Positions 35,475 through 46,945 of a DNA stretch of 64,000 nt are shown here, piece after piece. Positions within the stretch are counted from its first letter, which is position 1; the number at the start of each line of letters is the position of its first letter. The notes beneath the pieces were generated by a model. That model searched no databases, was not told the DNA's origin, and saw nothing but the letters and a program-made list of their open reading frames with translations. The translations under genes were made by a program, and so were the position numbers. The stretch is from Vombatus ursinus (taxonomy: Eukaryota > Chordata > Mammalia > Diprotodontia > Vombatidae): positions 2,066,401 to 2,130,400 of the forward strand of contig NW_020946557.1 of assembly GCF_900497805.2 (NCBI RefSeq). The letters run 5' to 3'.

Positions 35475-36775
35475 TGTGTGTTCATTTTCCCAGCCTTTTA
35501 CTTGACTTTTAACTCTTTGTTAAAGTAGGGCTTTGCTTCGCGGGTAGAGGGTGAACTATCTCAAGCTTTAGGGTTCTTGTTCAGCTATTTTCAGAGATAC
35601 TTCTAGGGCTGTAAGTTTTCAGTTCTTCTGAAATGGTATGATCAAGGAAGAGGTATATGCTTTTGTCCTGACCTGTGCTCTGGTCTCTGAGCAACCACAA
35701 ACACTCTTTTTTGCCTTGGAACTGTGAGGAGGGTCCCCTGTCCACTGCTGCTGCAAGCTCTGCTATGCTAGTTCTCCTTTTTGTCCCAGGACCGCCACCA
35801 AGGACTGTGACTGAGATCCAAGTATGGACAAACAACAGAGCACTGAGAGACCTGTTGTTTGATTCCCTTACCATCTGTGGGCTGTGAGCTCAGAAAGCTG
35901 TTGCAGTTGTTGCCACCATAGCTGCTGATTTAGTTACTCCAAAGGCCTGCTCCTGGTTTGCTATGGCCAGGGCTGTGCTGGTACATCCTGAGCTGGATGC
36001 ATTCCTCTGTTACCATGGTGCAACAGATCTCTCCTGCTGACTTTCCAAGTTATCTTTGGCTGAAAATTTGTTCCACTCTGTCTTTTTATGGGTTCTGCTG
36101 CTCTAGAATTTGTTTAGACTCATTTTTAAAGGTATTTGGAGGGATTTGGGGGAGAGCTCTGGCAAATCCCTGCTTTTACTCCACTATTTTGGCTCTGCCC
36201 TTGCTCCTAATTTCTTATAGCACTGTAATATTCCATTACAACCATATACCACAACTTGTTCACCCACTTCTCAATTGATGAGCTAATTGATGGGCAGCAA
36301 ATCCTCAATTTCCAATTCTTTGGCACTACAGAAAGAACTGCTAAAAATATTTTTTGGTACAAGTAGATCCTTTCCTGACCCCCTTTTGATTTCTCTGGGA
36401 TACAGACCTAGTAGTGGTAATGCTGGATCAAAGGGTATGCACAATTTTATAGCCCTTTGGGCATAGTTCCAAATTATTTTCCAGAATGATTGGATCAGTT
36501 CACAACTCTACCAATACTGCATTAGTATCCCAGTTTTCCCAGATCCACTCCAATTCTTTGTCTGTCACATTAGCCAATGTGTTAGGTGTAAGATGGTGCC
36601 TCAGCATTGTTTTAATTTGAATGTCTTTAATCAATAGTGATTTAGACTGTGAGTAATTTTTTTCATATGACTATATATAGCTTTGATTTCTTTATCTGAA
36701 AGCTGAAATTTTCATATACTTTGACCATTTATCAATTGGGGAATGACTTGTATTCTTATAAATTTGACTCAGTTC

Positions 36776-36872
36776 TCTCTCTCTCTCTCTCTCTCTCTGT
36801 CTGTCTGTCTGTCTGTCTGTATGTATATACATATATATATATATATATACATACATATATATATATATGTGA
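36776..36872. repeat. (TC)n-(TGTC)n-(TA)n compound microsatellite
   Basis: Lies inside L1-B ORF2, where other copies read a plain TCTATATG; it therefore grew after L1-B inserted. Confidence 0.9.
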
Positions 36873-38489
36873 GATATGCGGGCTTTATGAGAGATACTTG
36901 CTACAAAGATGGCTTCCCAGGTTTTTTATTTTCCTTCTAATCTTGGTTGCATTGATTTTGTTTGTGTAAAACCTTTTTAATTTAATATAATCTCAATTGT
37001 CCATTTTATAACTAGTAATGCTCTCAGTCTCATGTTAGGTCATAAATTCTTCCCTTATCCATAAATCTGACAGGTAACCTATTCTTTGCTCTCCTAATTT
37101 ACTTATGGTGTCATCCTTTATGTTTAAATTGTGTAACCATTTTGATATTATCTTGGTATATGGTGTAAGATGTTGATCTATACCTAGTTTCTGCCATATT
37201 GTTTTCCAGTTTTTCCAGCAGTTTTTGTCAAATAGCGAGTTCTTGTCCCAAAAGCTGGGTTTTTTTTTTTTGGCTTTATCAAACATTACATTAGTATGGT
37301 CATTTATTGCTAAGTCTTCTGTACCTAATCTATTCCCCTGATCCACCACTCTATTTCTTAGCCAGCACTAGATAGTTTTAATGATTATCACTTTATAATA
37401 CAGTTAGAGATCTGTTATGGCTAGGCCAAGCTTCCTTTAAATTTTTTTTCATTAATTCCCTTGATAATCTTGATCTTTTGTTGTGCCAGATGAATTTGTT
37501 ATGATATTTTCTAGCTCTATAAAATAATATTTGGCAGTTTGATTGGTATAGCACTGAATAAGTAAGTTACTTTAGGTAGAATTGTCATCTTTATTACAGT
37601 GACTCAGCTTACCTATGAGCAATTAATATTTCTCCAATTGGTTAAATCTCACTTTATTTGTGTGAAAAGTATTTTGTAATTGTGTTCATATATTTCCTGA
37701 GTTTATATTGGCAAGTAGACCCCCAAATATTTTATATTGTCTAAAATGAGTTTAAATGGAAATTCTCTTTCTATCTCTTGCTATTTGACTTTATTAGTAA
37801 TATATAGAATGTTGATGATTTATGTGGGTTTAATTTATATCTTGCAACTTTGCTAAAGTTGTTTATTATTTCAAGTAGTTTTTTACTTGATTCTCTAGGA
37901 TTCTCTAAGTATATCATCATATCATCTGCAAAGAGTGATAATTTTGTTTCTTCATTGCCTATTCTAATTCCTTCAATTTCTTTTTCTTCTCTTGTTGCTA
38001 AATTTAAGATTTCGAGTACAATGTTGAATAACAGTGATGATAATAGGCTTCCTTGTTTCACCTCTGATCTTTATTGGGAAGGCTTCTAGCTTATCCCCAT
38101 TACAGATAATGTTTGCTGATGGTTCATCTTAAGGACAGCTCCTTTTATTCCTATGTTCTCTGGTGTTTTCAGTAGGAATAGGTGTTGTATTTTGTCAAAA
38201 CCTTTTTTTTACATCTGTTGATATAGTGTTTTGATTTCAGTTGGTTTGAGTATTTATATGGTCAATTATACTGATAGTTTTCCTAATATTTAACCAGCCC
38301 TGATTCCTGGTATAAATCCAACCTGATCATAGTATACAATTTTGTGATGTATTGATGTAATCTCTTTGCTAATATTTTATTTTTTAATATATTTATATAT
38401 TATAATGTATAATATATTATATAAATATAAGAAATATAATATATAAATATTCAATAAAATTTAAAATGTTTATAATCTTATAATTCTTA

Positions 38490-38696
38490 TAATCTAGCCA
38501 CTGCTCAGATTTTTACAATCTAGCCAATAGCTCATAGATACTCACATTCCTTAAGAGTCTGGCTAATATGGCAGATCTTTAATAAACCTTGTCTTTGGCT
38601 GAAAGAAGGCTTGGGTCAAATTCTTCTGGGCAAGACCCACTTGTTGTGATCTCGGGGTCCTAGCACCCCTAATCCTCTAGACCTCATCATATAGTT
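38490..38696 (+). mobile_element. LTR-like R/U5 fragment (endogenous retrovirus fossil)
   Basis: Holds a polyadenylation motif (TTTAATAAACC, near 38579) followed by about 110 bp that read like the U5 end of a marsupial ERV LTR (GGCAAGACCCACTTGTTGTG). It is joined directly to the cathepsin copy with no A tail between, and lies in the same L1-B interruption. About 100 bp of AT-rich sequence (38386-38489) separates it from L1-B. Family and age are unresolved. Confidence 0.4.
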
Positions 38697-39852
38697 CCCT
38701 GCACTGGGAAAAGCTGCCTAATACCAAGCTCTTCACCAGCCATGACTGGAAGAAGGAGGAATCTTTTAGGAGACAGGTGTGGGAGAAGAATCTGGAGTTC
38801 ATTAATGATCAAAATCTCCTGTATAAAGAGGGGTAGCTGAGCTTCTACCTGGAGATGAATGATTTGGAGACGTGACTGATGAAGAATTCAAGGAAATGCT
38901 GAACCCCAAGATGTCACCACCAAGGATAAGGAAAGATACCACCACAGCCCAGATCAATCAACTGGAGAAAGGTTGGCTACGTGACCCCTGTTAGAAATCA
39001 GAGGAGGTGTGGCTCCTGCTGGGCAGTCAGTGGAATTGGATCGCTAGAAGGCCAGCTCTTCTGGAAAACAGGCAAACTTGTAGAACTGAGTAAACAGAGC
39101 CTACTTGACTGTTCCAGATTCCAAGGCTGTTGTGGGGGAAGTGTCATTGGCACTTTCATTTATATCAAGAGAAATAAGGGCTTAGTCTCTGAGAAGTGCT
39201 ACCCTTATGTGGCCAAGAAAAATAAGAAGTGCTCTTATAATAAGGAATGTGTAGTTATTAAAATAAAAAAAACATATAGTCTTCCCTTTTAGAGATGAAG
39301 AAATTTTGATGAAGACTGTGGCAACTGTGGAGCCAGTGTCTGTGTCAGTGAATGCACAGAAGCCCTTTATCTACTATAGAGGAGGAATTTTTGTTGACCC
39401 AAAATGCAAACCACATTACACCAACCATGCTTTAGTGTTGGTTGGATATGGACATGAAAATCAATCGACAGAAGAAAACCAAAATGAAGAGAAGAAATTC
39501 TGGATTCTTAAAAATAGCTGGGGTGTGATGTGTGGTGAAAAGGCTACACGCTTATTGCAAAGGACAGGAGCAGCCACTGTGGGGTTGCTACCCACACCGT
39601 CTATCCTATTCTGTAACCCAATGAAAAGATCATTCCCTATAGTTGGAGTTTGGAGCCATAGAGGAAGAAATCCTCTCCTATAAGCATTCAACAGTGATAC
39701 CAGACCCTGATACTTAGGAGCAAATCTTGCCGTCATAACAATGCACTTTCATAACTGGGGGGATATTGCTTTGCCACAAATGTGGGACCAAGATGTTAGT
39801 TGACTATGTTAAAATTACAATAATAAAGTGAATGTTTTGAAGAGAAAAAAAA
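38697..39852 (+). pseudogene. Cathepsin L-like processed pseudogene
   Basis: Cathepsin L is a lysosomal papain-family (C1A) cysteine endopeptidase. This copy has no introns. It begins inside the propeptide (LHWEKLPNTK) and keeps the propeptide spacing E-x3-R-x2-W-x2-N-x3-I-x3-N at 38757-38809. The mature enzyme follows: NQRRCGSCWAVSG with the active-site Cys (about 39017), NHALVLVGYG with the His (about 39426) and KNSWG with the Asn (about 39518). The end KDRSSHCGVATHTVYPIL stops before 39620. A stop at about 38835 and frame changes near 38857, 38965, 39280 and 39530 break it. The signal peptide is missing. AATAAA at 39822-39827 and a short A tract (39845-39852) abut L1-B, as expected for L1-mediated retrocopying. 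Marsupial CTSL or a close paralogue is the likely parent. Confidence 0.88.
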
Positions 39853-40781
39853 TTTACATCAATATTCACTAGGGAAATTGGTCTACAATTTGTTTCTTTG
39901 ACTCTTCCTGGTTTAGTTATCAGAACAATATTTGAGTCATTAATGGAATTTGGTAGGACTCCTTTGCCTATTTTTCCAAACAGTTTATATAGTATTGGAA
40001 TTAATTGTTCTTTATCTGTTGGATAGAATTAACTTGTTAATCCATCTGACCCTGGGGACCTTTTCCTACGTAGTTCATTGATGGCTTGTTCAATTTCTTT
40101 TTCTAAAATAAGGATATTTAAGTATCTTATTTCCTCTTCTGTTAATCTAGGCAATTTATACTTTTTGAAATATTCATCCATTTGATACAGAACTTTAGAT
40201 TTATTGGCATGTAATTGGGAAAAATGGCTCCTAATTTTTGCTTTATTTTTCTCTTTATTGATGTGAATTTACCTTTTTCATTTTTGATATTGGTATTTTG
40301 ATTTTATTCTTTTTTTAATCAAGTTAACCATTGACTTATGTATTTTATTAGTTTTTTTTTCATAAAACCAGCTCCTAGTTTTCTTTACTAGCCCAATGTT
40401 TTTCTTTCATTTTGATTAATCTTTGCTTTGATTTTCAGGATTTCCAATTTGATGTTTAATTGGGGATTTTTAATGTGTTCTTTTTTTTAGTTGCATGCCC
40501 AATTCATTGATCTGTTCTTTGTCTGCTTCACTGATGTAATAATTTAGAAACACGAATTTTCCCCTGAGCACTACTTTGGCTGTGTCCAATAAACTTTCTT
40601 ATGTTGTCTAATTGTTGTCATCCTTTTTAATCAATTCATTAATTGTTTCTATGATGTTTTCTTTCATCCACTCATTTTTTTAGGATTAGATTATTCAATT
40701 GCCATTTAATTTTTAATCTCTCTTTCCATGGCACTTTATTAAATGTAATTTTTATTGCATCACAATCTGAAATAGATGCAG

Positions 40782-41120
40782 CTAATATTTCTGCTTTTTG
40801 CATTTGATTGTGAGGGTTTTGTGCCCTACTACATGGTCAATTTTCACATAGGTGCCATATATTGCTGAGAAAATTGTATATTTCTTTCTATCCACATTCA
40901 ATTTTCTCCAGAGGTCTATCATATCTAACTTTTTTAAAATTCTATTTGCCTCCTCAACTTCAAGTTCTGAGAGGGGACAGTTGAGGTCCCCAACTACTAC
41001 ACTTTTATTGTCTATTTCTTCCTGTAACTCATTTAATTTCTTTAAAAATTTGGATATTATTCCATTTGCTGCATATAAGTTTAGTATTGATATTACTTCA
41101 TTTTTGGTACCTTTTAGCAA
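40782..41120 (-). pseudogene. L1-B ORF2 fragment, endonuclease domain
   Basis: The frame includes VVVGDLNCPLS, equivalent to the GD(F/L)N catalytic block of AP-like endonucleases, and KIDHVVGHK, equivalent to the (D/S)H block near the domain end. The start of ORF2 (VNVNGKNS, EWIKTQNPTICCL) is in another frame at 41292-41498. Confidence 0.85.
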
Positions 41121-41568
41121 GATGTAGTTTCCTCCCTTATCTTATTTATTAGATCTATTTTTGCTTTTGATTTGTCTTAGATTATAATTGCTACCCCTGT
41201 TTTATTTTATTTTTACTTCGGTTGAAGTGTAATATATTCTGCTTCAACCTTTTACCTTTACTCTGTGTTTGTCTCTGCTTCAAATATGTTTTTATAAACA
41301 ACATATTGTAGGATTCTGGGTTTTAATCCACTCTCCTGTTTGTTTCCATTTTATGTAGGAGTTCTTCCCATTCACATTCACAGTTATGATTATTAACTGT
41401 GTATTTCCCTCCATACTATTTTCCCCTGTTGTATTTCTCTCTCCTTTCACCCTCTTCCTTTTCACCAGTGTTTTGCTTCTGATCACCATCTGCCTCAATC
41501 TACCCTTTCTTCTATCAGACTCCCACCCCTTTTCTTGTCCCTCTTCCCTCCAACTTTTCTGTAAGGTA

Positions 41569-41569
<1 letters not shown>

Positions 41570-41610
<41 letters not shown>

Positions 41611-41612
41611 CA
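41570..41612. repeat. (ATCT)n microsatellite
   Basis: About ten ATCT units in the L1-B spacer. Confidence 0.95.
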
Positions 41613-42366
41613 TCTTTATTTCCACTGTAATAGGTCTTTCATGCCTTTCATGTGAGATACTTTACCCCATTCTACTTCCCCCTTCCCTCTTCTCCCAGCA
41701 CAATACTTTTTTTCACCCCTGAATTTTTTATATCATCCCATCAAACTCAACTTATATACCTGTACTATTCTTCTGATGTATACTTCTAAAAGCCCTAGTA
41801 ATGATACAGTACTTGAGTTATAAGTATTGTCTTTAAATATAGGCATGTAAATGGTTTAGCCTTATTGAATGACTTAGATTTTCTCTTTTCTATTTCCTTT
41901 TTTTGTGTGTGCTTTTATGTCTTATGTTTCAAAATTGAATTTTCTATCTAGCTCTGGCCTTTTCATCAGGAACATTTGAAAGGCCTCTTTTTTATTGAAT
42001 ATCCATTTTTCTCCCTGAAAAATTATGTCAGTTTTGCTGGGTAGGTGATTGTTGGTAGTAATCCAAGCTCCTTTGTGGTCTGAAATATCATATTCCAAGC
42101 CCTCCAATCCTTTAATATAGAAACTGGCAAGTCCTGTGCAATCCTGACTGTGGCTCCTTGATATTAGAATTGTTTCTTTCTGGCTACTTGTAGTCTTTTT
42201 TGCTTGACCTGATAATTCTGGAATTTGGCTACAATATTCCTTGAAGTTTTCATTTTGGGATCTCTTTCAGTAGGTGATTGGTTGATTCTTTCAATGACTA
42301 TTGTACCCTCTCATTCTTGGAAATCAGGGCAGTTTTCCTTGATAATTTCTTGAAAGATGCTCTCCA

Positions 42367-42367
<1 letters not shown>

Positions 42368-42415
<48 letters not shown>

Positions 42416-42425
42416 NNNNNNNNNN

Positions 42426-42472
<47 letters not shown>
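42368..42472. repeat. (CT)n microsatellite with assembly gap
   Basis: A pure CT array broken by exactly ten N (42416-42425), a gap placeholder, inside L1-B ORF1. Arg-Glu or Leu-Ser open frames are artefacts. Confidence 0.97.
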
Positions 42473-42475
<3 letters not shown>

Positions 42476-43548
42476 ACCACAGCTTTCTGTTTGTCCAGTG
42501 ATTCTTAAATTATCTCTCCTGGATTTATTTTCCAGGTGACTTGTTCTTCCAATTAGATATTTCACATTTTCTATTTTTTCATACTTTTAATTTTGTTTTA
42601 TTAATTTTTGATGTCTCATAGATACATTGGCTTACATTTGTCCAATTCTAATTTTTAAGGAATTTATTTCTTCAGTGAACTTTTGTACCTCTTTTTCCAT
42701 TTGTCCAATTCTACTTTTTAAGGAGTTTTTTTTTCCTTCAGTGAATTTTTGTACATCTTTTTCCCTTTTATTGTGCTTCCTTTACCAAGGTGCTTACTTT
42801 TTTTTTCATGATTCTTTTGCATAATTCTCATTTCTTTTCCCAATTTTCCTTATACCTCTCTCATTTCATTTTTAAAATGCTTTTTGAGCTTCTCCAGAGG
42901 TCATTTTTGGGACTGGGAACAATTCATTTTTCTTTTTGAGACTCTGCATGTATGTATTTTGACATTGTTGTCCTCTTCTGAGTTTGTGTTTTGATCTTAC
43001 CTGTCACCATAGTAGCTTTATATGGTCAGCATTTTTCCCCTCTCATTTTGCAGCCTATTTCTTGACTGTTAAAATTGAGCTCTTCTCCTGGGGTGGAGAG
43101 GGCACTATTCTAAGTTTATTTTTTTTTGTGCCAGGGACCAGGAGCCTGGCCCCTGACCTGCTATGCCAGGCCTCCAGGCCTGCCAGACCTGGTTACTTGC
43201 TTGTTGTGCCAGGGATTGGAAGTGTCACAACTGTCTCACTATGTCACAGGTCTGTTGTGCCAAGACCTCAATCCCTTGCTGGCTGATCTGTGCTAGGGGT
43301 AGGAGCCTCCTGCTGGCTTCTCCAGACACTGCCTATGGTGGACTGCACTCACCTTTACCAGAGTGAGATAGACCTTTTTTGTGATGCTTCTAAGTTGTCT
43401 TAGGCTGGAAAATTGTCTCACCCTGTTCTTTTGTGGGTTCTGCTGCTCTAGAATTAATTTTTAGGTGTTATTTAATGTTGTTTGGAGGGGAATTTGGGAG
43501 CACTTGGGCAAGTTGCTGACTTTTATTTGCCATGTTGACTCCACTGTC

Positions 43549-43860
43549 CCATTTTAATTCTTTGGAAAATTTGTCTGTGTCTATTGACCCAATTTCTATT
43601 ATTTCACTTACTTCTCAACTATTTCCAATCCATCTTCTCATCTCATCACTCAACTGAAATATGCCAAAGTTACCAAGTTAACAATGATCTTTTAATTGCC
43701 AAATCTAATGGATTTTTATCACACCTTATTCTCAAATTTTCTGCAATATTTGGTATTAATTAATTTCCTCCTGGATAGTCTCTCCTCTCTAGTATTGAGT
43801 ATGGTGGTTGCACATAGTAGGCACAATGCATGTTTGTTGAGTGATAATGAGCTTGAATAG
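43549..43860 (+). mobile_element. L2 fragment, right part of the L2 split by L1-B
   Basis: CATCTCATCACTCAACTGAA, CCAAAGTTACCAAGTTAACA, TAATTGCCAAATCTAATGGA and CTCCTGGATAGTCTCTCCTC are L2 ORF2 text just upstream of and within the RT. It then jumps to the L2 terminus (GGTTGCACATAGTAGGCACA, 43806-43825), so this L2 also lost its 3' half of ORF2. It continues the fragment at 30900-31290. Confidence 0.75.
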
Positions 43861-45152
43861 TATATGTGTGAATATAAGTTGCATATAAAAGGAATAGAGG
43901 AATTTTGTAAGTCAGATGTGATGAGGGCATGCATTCCAGACACATGGAACTGCCATCCAAAATATCAAAAGTAATAATAGCAATAAGAACAACAACAAAC
44001 CCAATATTCCTCCCCACCCAAAGCCCTATAACATAAAGCTGAGTTAGTGCAAAGGAAATATATATGCAAAAATGAAAATTTTGAGAAGAATAGGTCACTC
44101 TAGCCCATTGGTGGATGGCAGAAAAAGGAACGTCATGGATAACTTAATGGAGAATATGTCATATGAATTGGACCTTAAGTACCATATATCTGAGGAGCAA
44201 AGTACCTTAGAGGTCTCCTCTACAGTATGCACAACTTGTAGTTATCCCACCAATCTCTTGAAAAATTTTAATGATGTGAGGAGGGAAGCCACTATCTCTG
44301 GTGTCAGTCCATTCTGCTTCTAACTGGAAGGGAAGGATTTGAAGAGAAAGAGATAGAGATGCATATGTGTCTGTGTTTATACTTTCCATGCAATTCACCA
44401 GCATACTGATATATCATTCATTAGTGAAAAGGTTTATTGCATACTGCTACTAAGCCTTCAATCTGCTAAATACACTCTGGATTCCAGAGGAGTTGATATA
44501 TTATAATTTCCCAAGGATCCACTTAACACACCCCCTTGGTGCAGCAGCAGGCTAGAGTGCTAACATCAAATTAAAATGTGCAATTTTCCCCTAGGTCTCC
44601 ATGGCTCAGAGAAACACCATTAACCCATGTGGTCAATAAGATTTAAAATTAAAACACAAGGAAGAAAATCTCAGGGTGAAAGTAGATGTGGATGGAGAGA
44701 AAAAATATAGCTGCTACCTCTGAAAGGTAAGAGAGATCATTCATTCTCTAGTGACCAAATGACTTAAAGCAAAACCATGGCTGGGCTTGAGTCTGTTTTG
44801 CTACCAGCCCATTCTCATCTGATCCCCAAATTCCTTGTTGAGTTTGGCCTCAGGGGTAATCATCAATCAGTTTTTTACAAGTCAAGAAAGGGGAAAATAC
44901 TGGGAACTGCCCTCTCCTAATAGCAAGAGAATAGAAGTTTGGGGAGTTCTAGGTTTCAAAAAAGGCAGCCTTGCCTTAGTAGACCTTTACTCACACTCCA
45001 GGCTTAACTCATTGTATCTTTCAGTGTTAGCTCCAAGGTACAGTAAAACCCATGTTAGCAAAAAGCTATTAAAAACAAAGTATTAATGAAATATAACTAG
45101 ACTCCCTAAATGCCAGAGCAAAGACAAATTTGTCCTCCATCCTCATAAACCT
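43861..45152. other. No gene seen
   Basis: No supported gene. Weak L2-like text (GCATTCCAGACACATGG) is at 43930-43946. Overlapping frames at 43719-44404 are not conserved-looking. Confidence 0.45.
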
Positions 45153-45400
45153 GGGATAGTTAGGTGGTGTAGCAGATAGAGCATTGGGCTTGGAATCAGG
45201 AAGATTCATCTTTGTGGGTTCAAATCTAGTCTTAGAAGTTATTAGCTGTGTGAGCAAGCCACTGATCAAGTCACTTAACCTTGTTTGCTTCAGTTTCCTC
45301 ATCTGTAGAGAAAAGGTAAATTACTCCAATATCTTTGCCAATAAAACTTTAGATGGGGTCACAAAGAGTCAGGCACAACTGAAATGACTCAGCAACCCAT
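45153..45400 (+). mobile_element. Mar1-type CORE-SINE with RTE-like tail
   Basis: tRNA-like head (GGTGTAGCAGATAGAGCATT, TGGGTTCAAATCTAGTC), core (CAAGTCACTTAACCTTG) and RTE/Bov-B-like tail (GGGTCACAAAGAGTCAGGCA, CAACTGAAATGACTCAGCAA). Confidence 0.87.
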
Positions 45401-45689
45401 AAGTCTACTAAAATTGTCTTTTGAAATTCACCACAGATTTTCTCATGGCAAATGTTATGGTCTCTTCTATTTATTTTTTTTCCATTATGAACTTTAACTA
45501 ACCATCATAAACAACCACAAACATTTTGATATACAAAAAACAAAAAAAGCATTGTATAGGAAGCCATGGACTTCTATTATGTATAATTTTTTAAAGTATA
45601 AATTAAAGGTAACAAGGTAGTAACAAAATTTCCCTGTTTCTGTCCTCCTTCTGAACTTTTTGCTTTCAAATATATGCATTTATCCTTTT

Positions 45690-45990
45690 TTGTTTTGTTT
45701 TGAGATTGGATCTCTTTATTTTGTCCATGCTGAAAATCCACAGACAACTCAGAGCTCAATGCCACACTTCGACTTGCTTTGTTCCAACCTGGGCCAGGTG
45801 ATCTAGCTTGGTGTTTTCCTCTTTGGAAACTTGGTGCCCTCCAACTCTCAAGGGGCTCATCAAATAGGTATCATATTTAGTGCAAATCTACATTAGCTGT
45901 CCTGTAGCTTAGAACTTTAAAATTGTAATAATTCATCAGCCTTAACCTTCCCAGTAATAGAAATTACACACATGTACCCCTAAGCCCAGG
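45690..45990 (-). pseudogene. 7SL (SRP) RNA retropseudogene, second copy
   Basis: On the plus strand the sequence is the complement of 7SL. It shows the 3' domain end (GAGATTGGATCTCTTTATTT after an oligo(T) tail complement at 45686-45701), S domain (TTCCAACCTGGGCCAGGTGA, GAAACTTGGTGCCCTCCAAC, AAGGGGCTCATCAAATAGGT) and 5' domain (CAGCCTTAACCTTCCCAGTA, ACACACATGTACCCC). It is full length and diverged. Its changes differ from the copy at 19381, so the two are independent or old copies. Confidence 0.75.
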
Positions 45991-46048
45991 CTCAATGGCC
46001 TTATCTCAGAACTGTTCTCTGTAAGTCATTAGGAAGTAAGAAAATAGA

Positions 46049-46275
46049 CACTGATTGTTCTTAACTTTTTTGAGTGCATGTCCTATATCTTTTTGCAGTC
46101 TGGTGAAGCCTATGGACCCCTTCCCAGAAGAGTATTTTGAAATGCATAAAATAAAGCAAACAGTTTTACAAAAGAAACCAGTTATATTGAAATGCAATAT
46201 TGTATTAAAGTATTTTAAAATTATCAAAATATTTTTTAAACATTCACTGACCCCATATTAAGAACTTCTTTTCAA
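46049..46275. mobile_element. hAT-like non-autonomous DNA transposon
   Basis: About 225 bp with inverted ends: CACTGATTGTTCTTAACTTT at the left and the complement-like ATTAAGAACTTCTTTT at the right. Between them is the typical GTCTGGTGAAGCCTATGGAC text followed by AAATGCATAAAATAAA. hAT MITEs commonly end in CAG-GGTTCTTAACC. The family name is not assigned. Confidence 0.55.
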
Positions 46276-46279
46276 GGGA

Positions 46280-46945
46280 TTTGACAATAAAAGTGAGGAG
46301 ATGGCATATCCCAAAAAGATCAAAGAAAAGGAAAAAGGACTTATATGTACAAAAGCATTGATAGCAACTCTCTTTGGCTGTGGCAAAAAATTGGAAATTG
46401 GGGTGGGGGATGTCCATTACTTGGGGAATGGCTGAACAAGATGTGATATATGATAGTGATGGAATCATATTGTGCTTTAAAAAATGATAAAGCAGTATGG
46501 TTTCAGAAAAATCTGGGAAGACTTATATGAACTGAGCCAGAGTGAGGTGAGCAGAGCCAGGAGAACATTGTACACAGTAATAGCAATATTGTAACAAAGA
46601 TCAACTGTGAAAGACTTAGTAATTCTGATCAAGACAATAACCCAAGATAATTCCAAATGCCCCATGGTAAAAAAAATGCTATCTACTTCCAAGGAAAGAG
46701 AACTGATAAACTCTGAGTGCAAACTGAAGTAAATATTTTTTCACTTCCTCTAGTTTTCCTGCTTTTCTTCACTTTTTTTTTGCAACGTGATTAATATGGA
46801 AATATAGTTTGCCTGATTCACATGTATAATTGATACCATACAGCTTGCCTTCTCAATGGGTGGGGGAGGGCCAGGAGGGAGGGAGAGAATTTGGAATTCA
46901 GAATTTTTCAAAAATGAATGTTAAATAGAAAGAAAACAAAACGAA
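46280..46945 (+). mobile_element. L1 3' end, older copy
   Basis: ORF2 C-terminus (AAATTGGAAATTGGGGTGGG, GGGGAATGGCTGAACAAGAT, GTGAGGTGAGCAGAGCCAGG) and 3' UTR with a G-rich tract (46857-46885). It ends in an A-rich tail and is 5'-truncated next to the hAT element. Confidence 0.85.

Larger units (their letters stand above)
31786..36199 (-). mobile_element. L1-C: antisense L1 nested in L1-B, ORF2 largely deleted
   Basis: TSD CTTGCTCCTCATTTCTT (31769-31785) against CTTGCTCCTAATTTCTT (36200-36216), 17 bp with one mismatch. The poly(A) complement is at 31786-31815 and the 5' end (complement of GGCAGAGCCAAAATAGTGG) at 36199. Order on the plus strand: 3' UTR, last kilobase of ORF2 (to about 32815), then an abrupt step to the ORF2 start and spacer (32825-33430), ORF1 (33430-35474, split by L1-D) and 5' UTR (35490-36199). 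Roughly 3 kb of ORF2, including the RT, is missing. Confidence 0.88.
31296..43548 (-). mobile_element. L1-B: antisense near-full-length L1, split twice
   Basis: Pieces in order on the plus strand: 3' UTR and ORF2 C-terminus (31296-31785), interrupted by L1-C, then ORF2 C-terminus to RT (36200-38385). The LTR/cathepsin insertion follows (about 38386-39852), then the ORF2 N-terminal part and endonuclease (39853-41390), a pyrimidine-rich spacer (41390-41930), ORF1 (41930-43040) and 5' UTR (43050-43548). Removing the insertions leaves about 6.3 kb, a normal L1 length. Many frame breaks make it inactive. Microsatellites have grown inside it at 36776-36872, 41570-41612 and 42368-42472. Confidence 0.88.

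Noticed and set aside
38981-39683. Functional cathepsin gene
   Set aside because: The catalytic Cys, His and Asn are visible, but they lie in separate frames, with a stop, no signal peptide, no introns and a poly(A) joined to an L1.
41570-41612. CRISPR-like array (also at 59600-59665)
   Set aside because: Units are only four bases and there are no spacers; these are simple tandem repeats.
42298-42565. Arg-Glu and Leu-Ser repeat proteins
   Set aside because: They translate a (CT)n array across an assembly gap.
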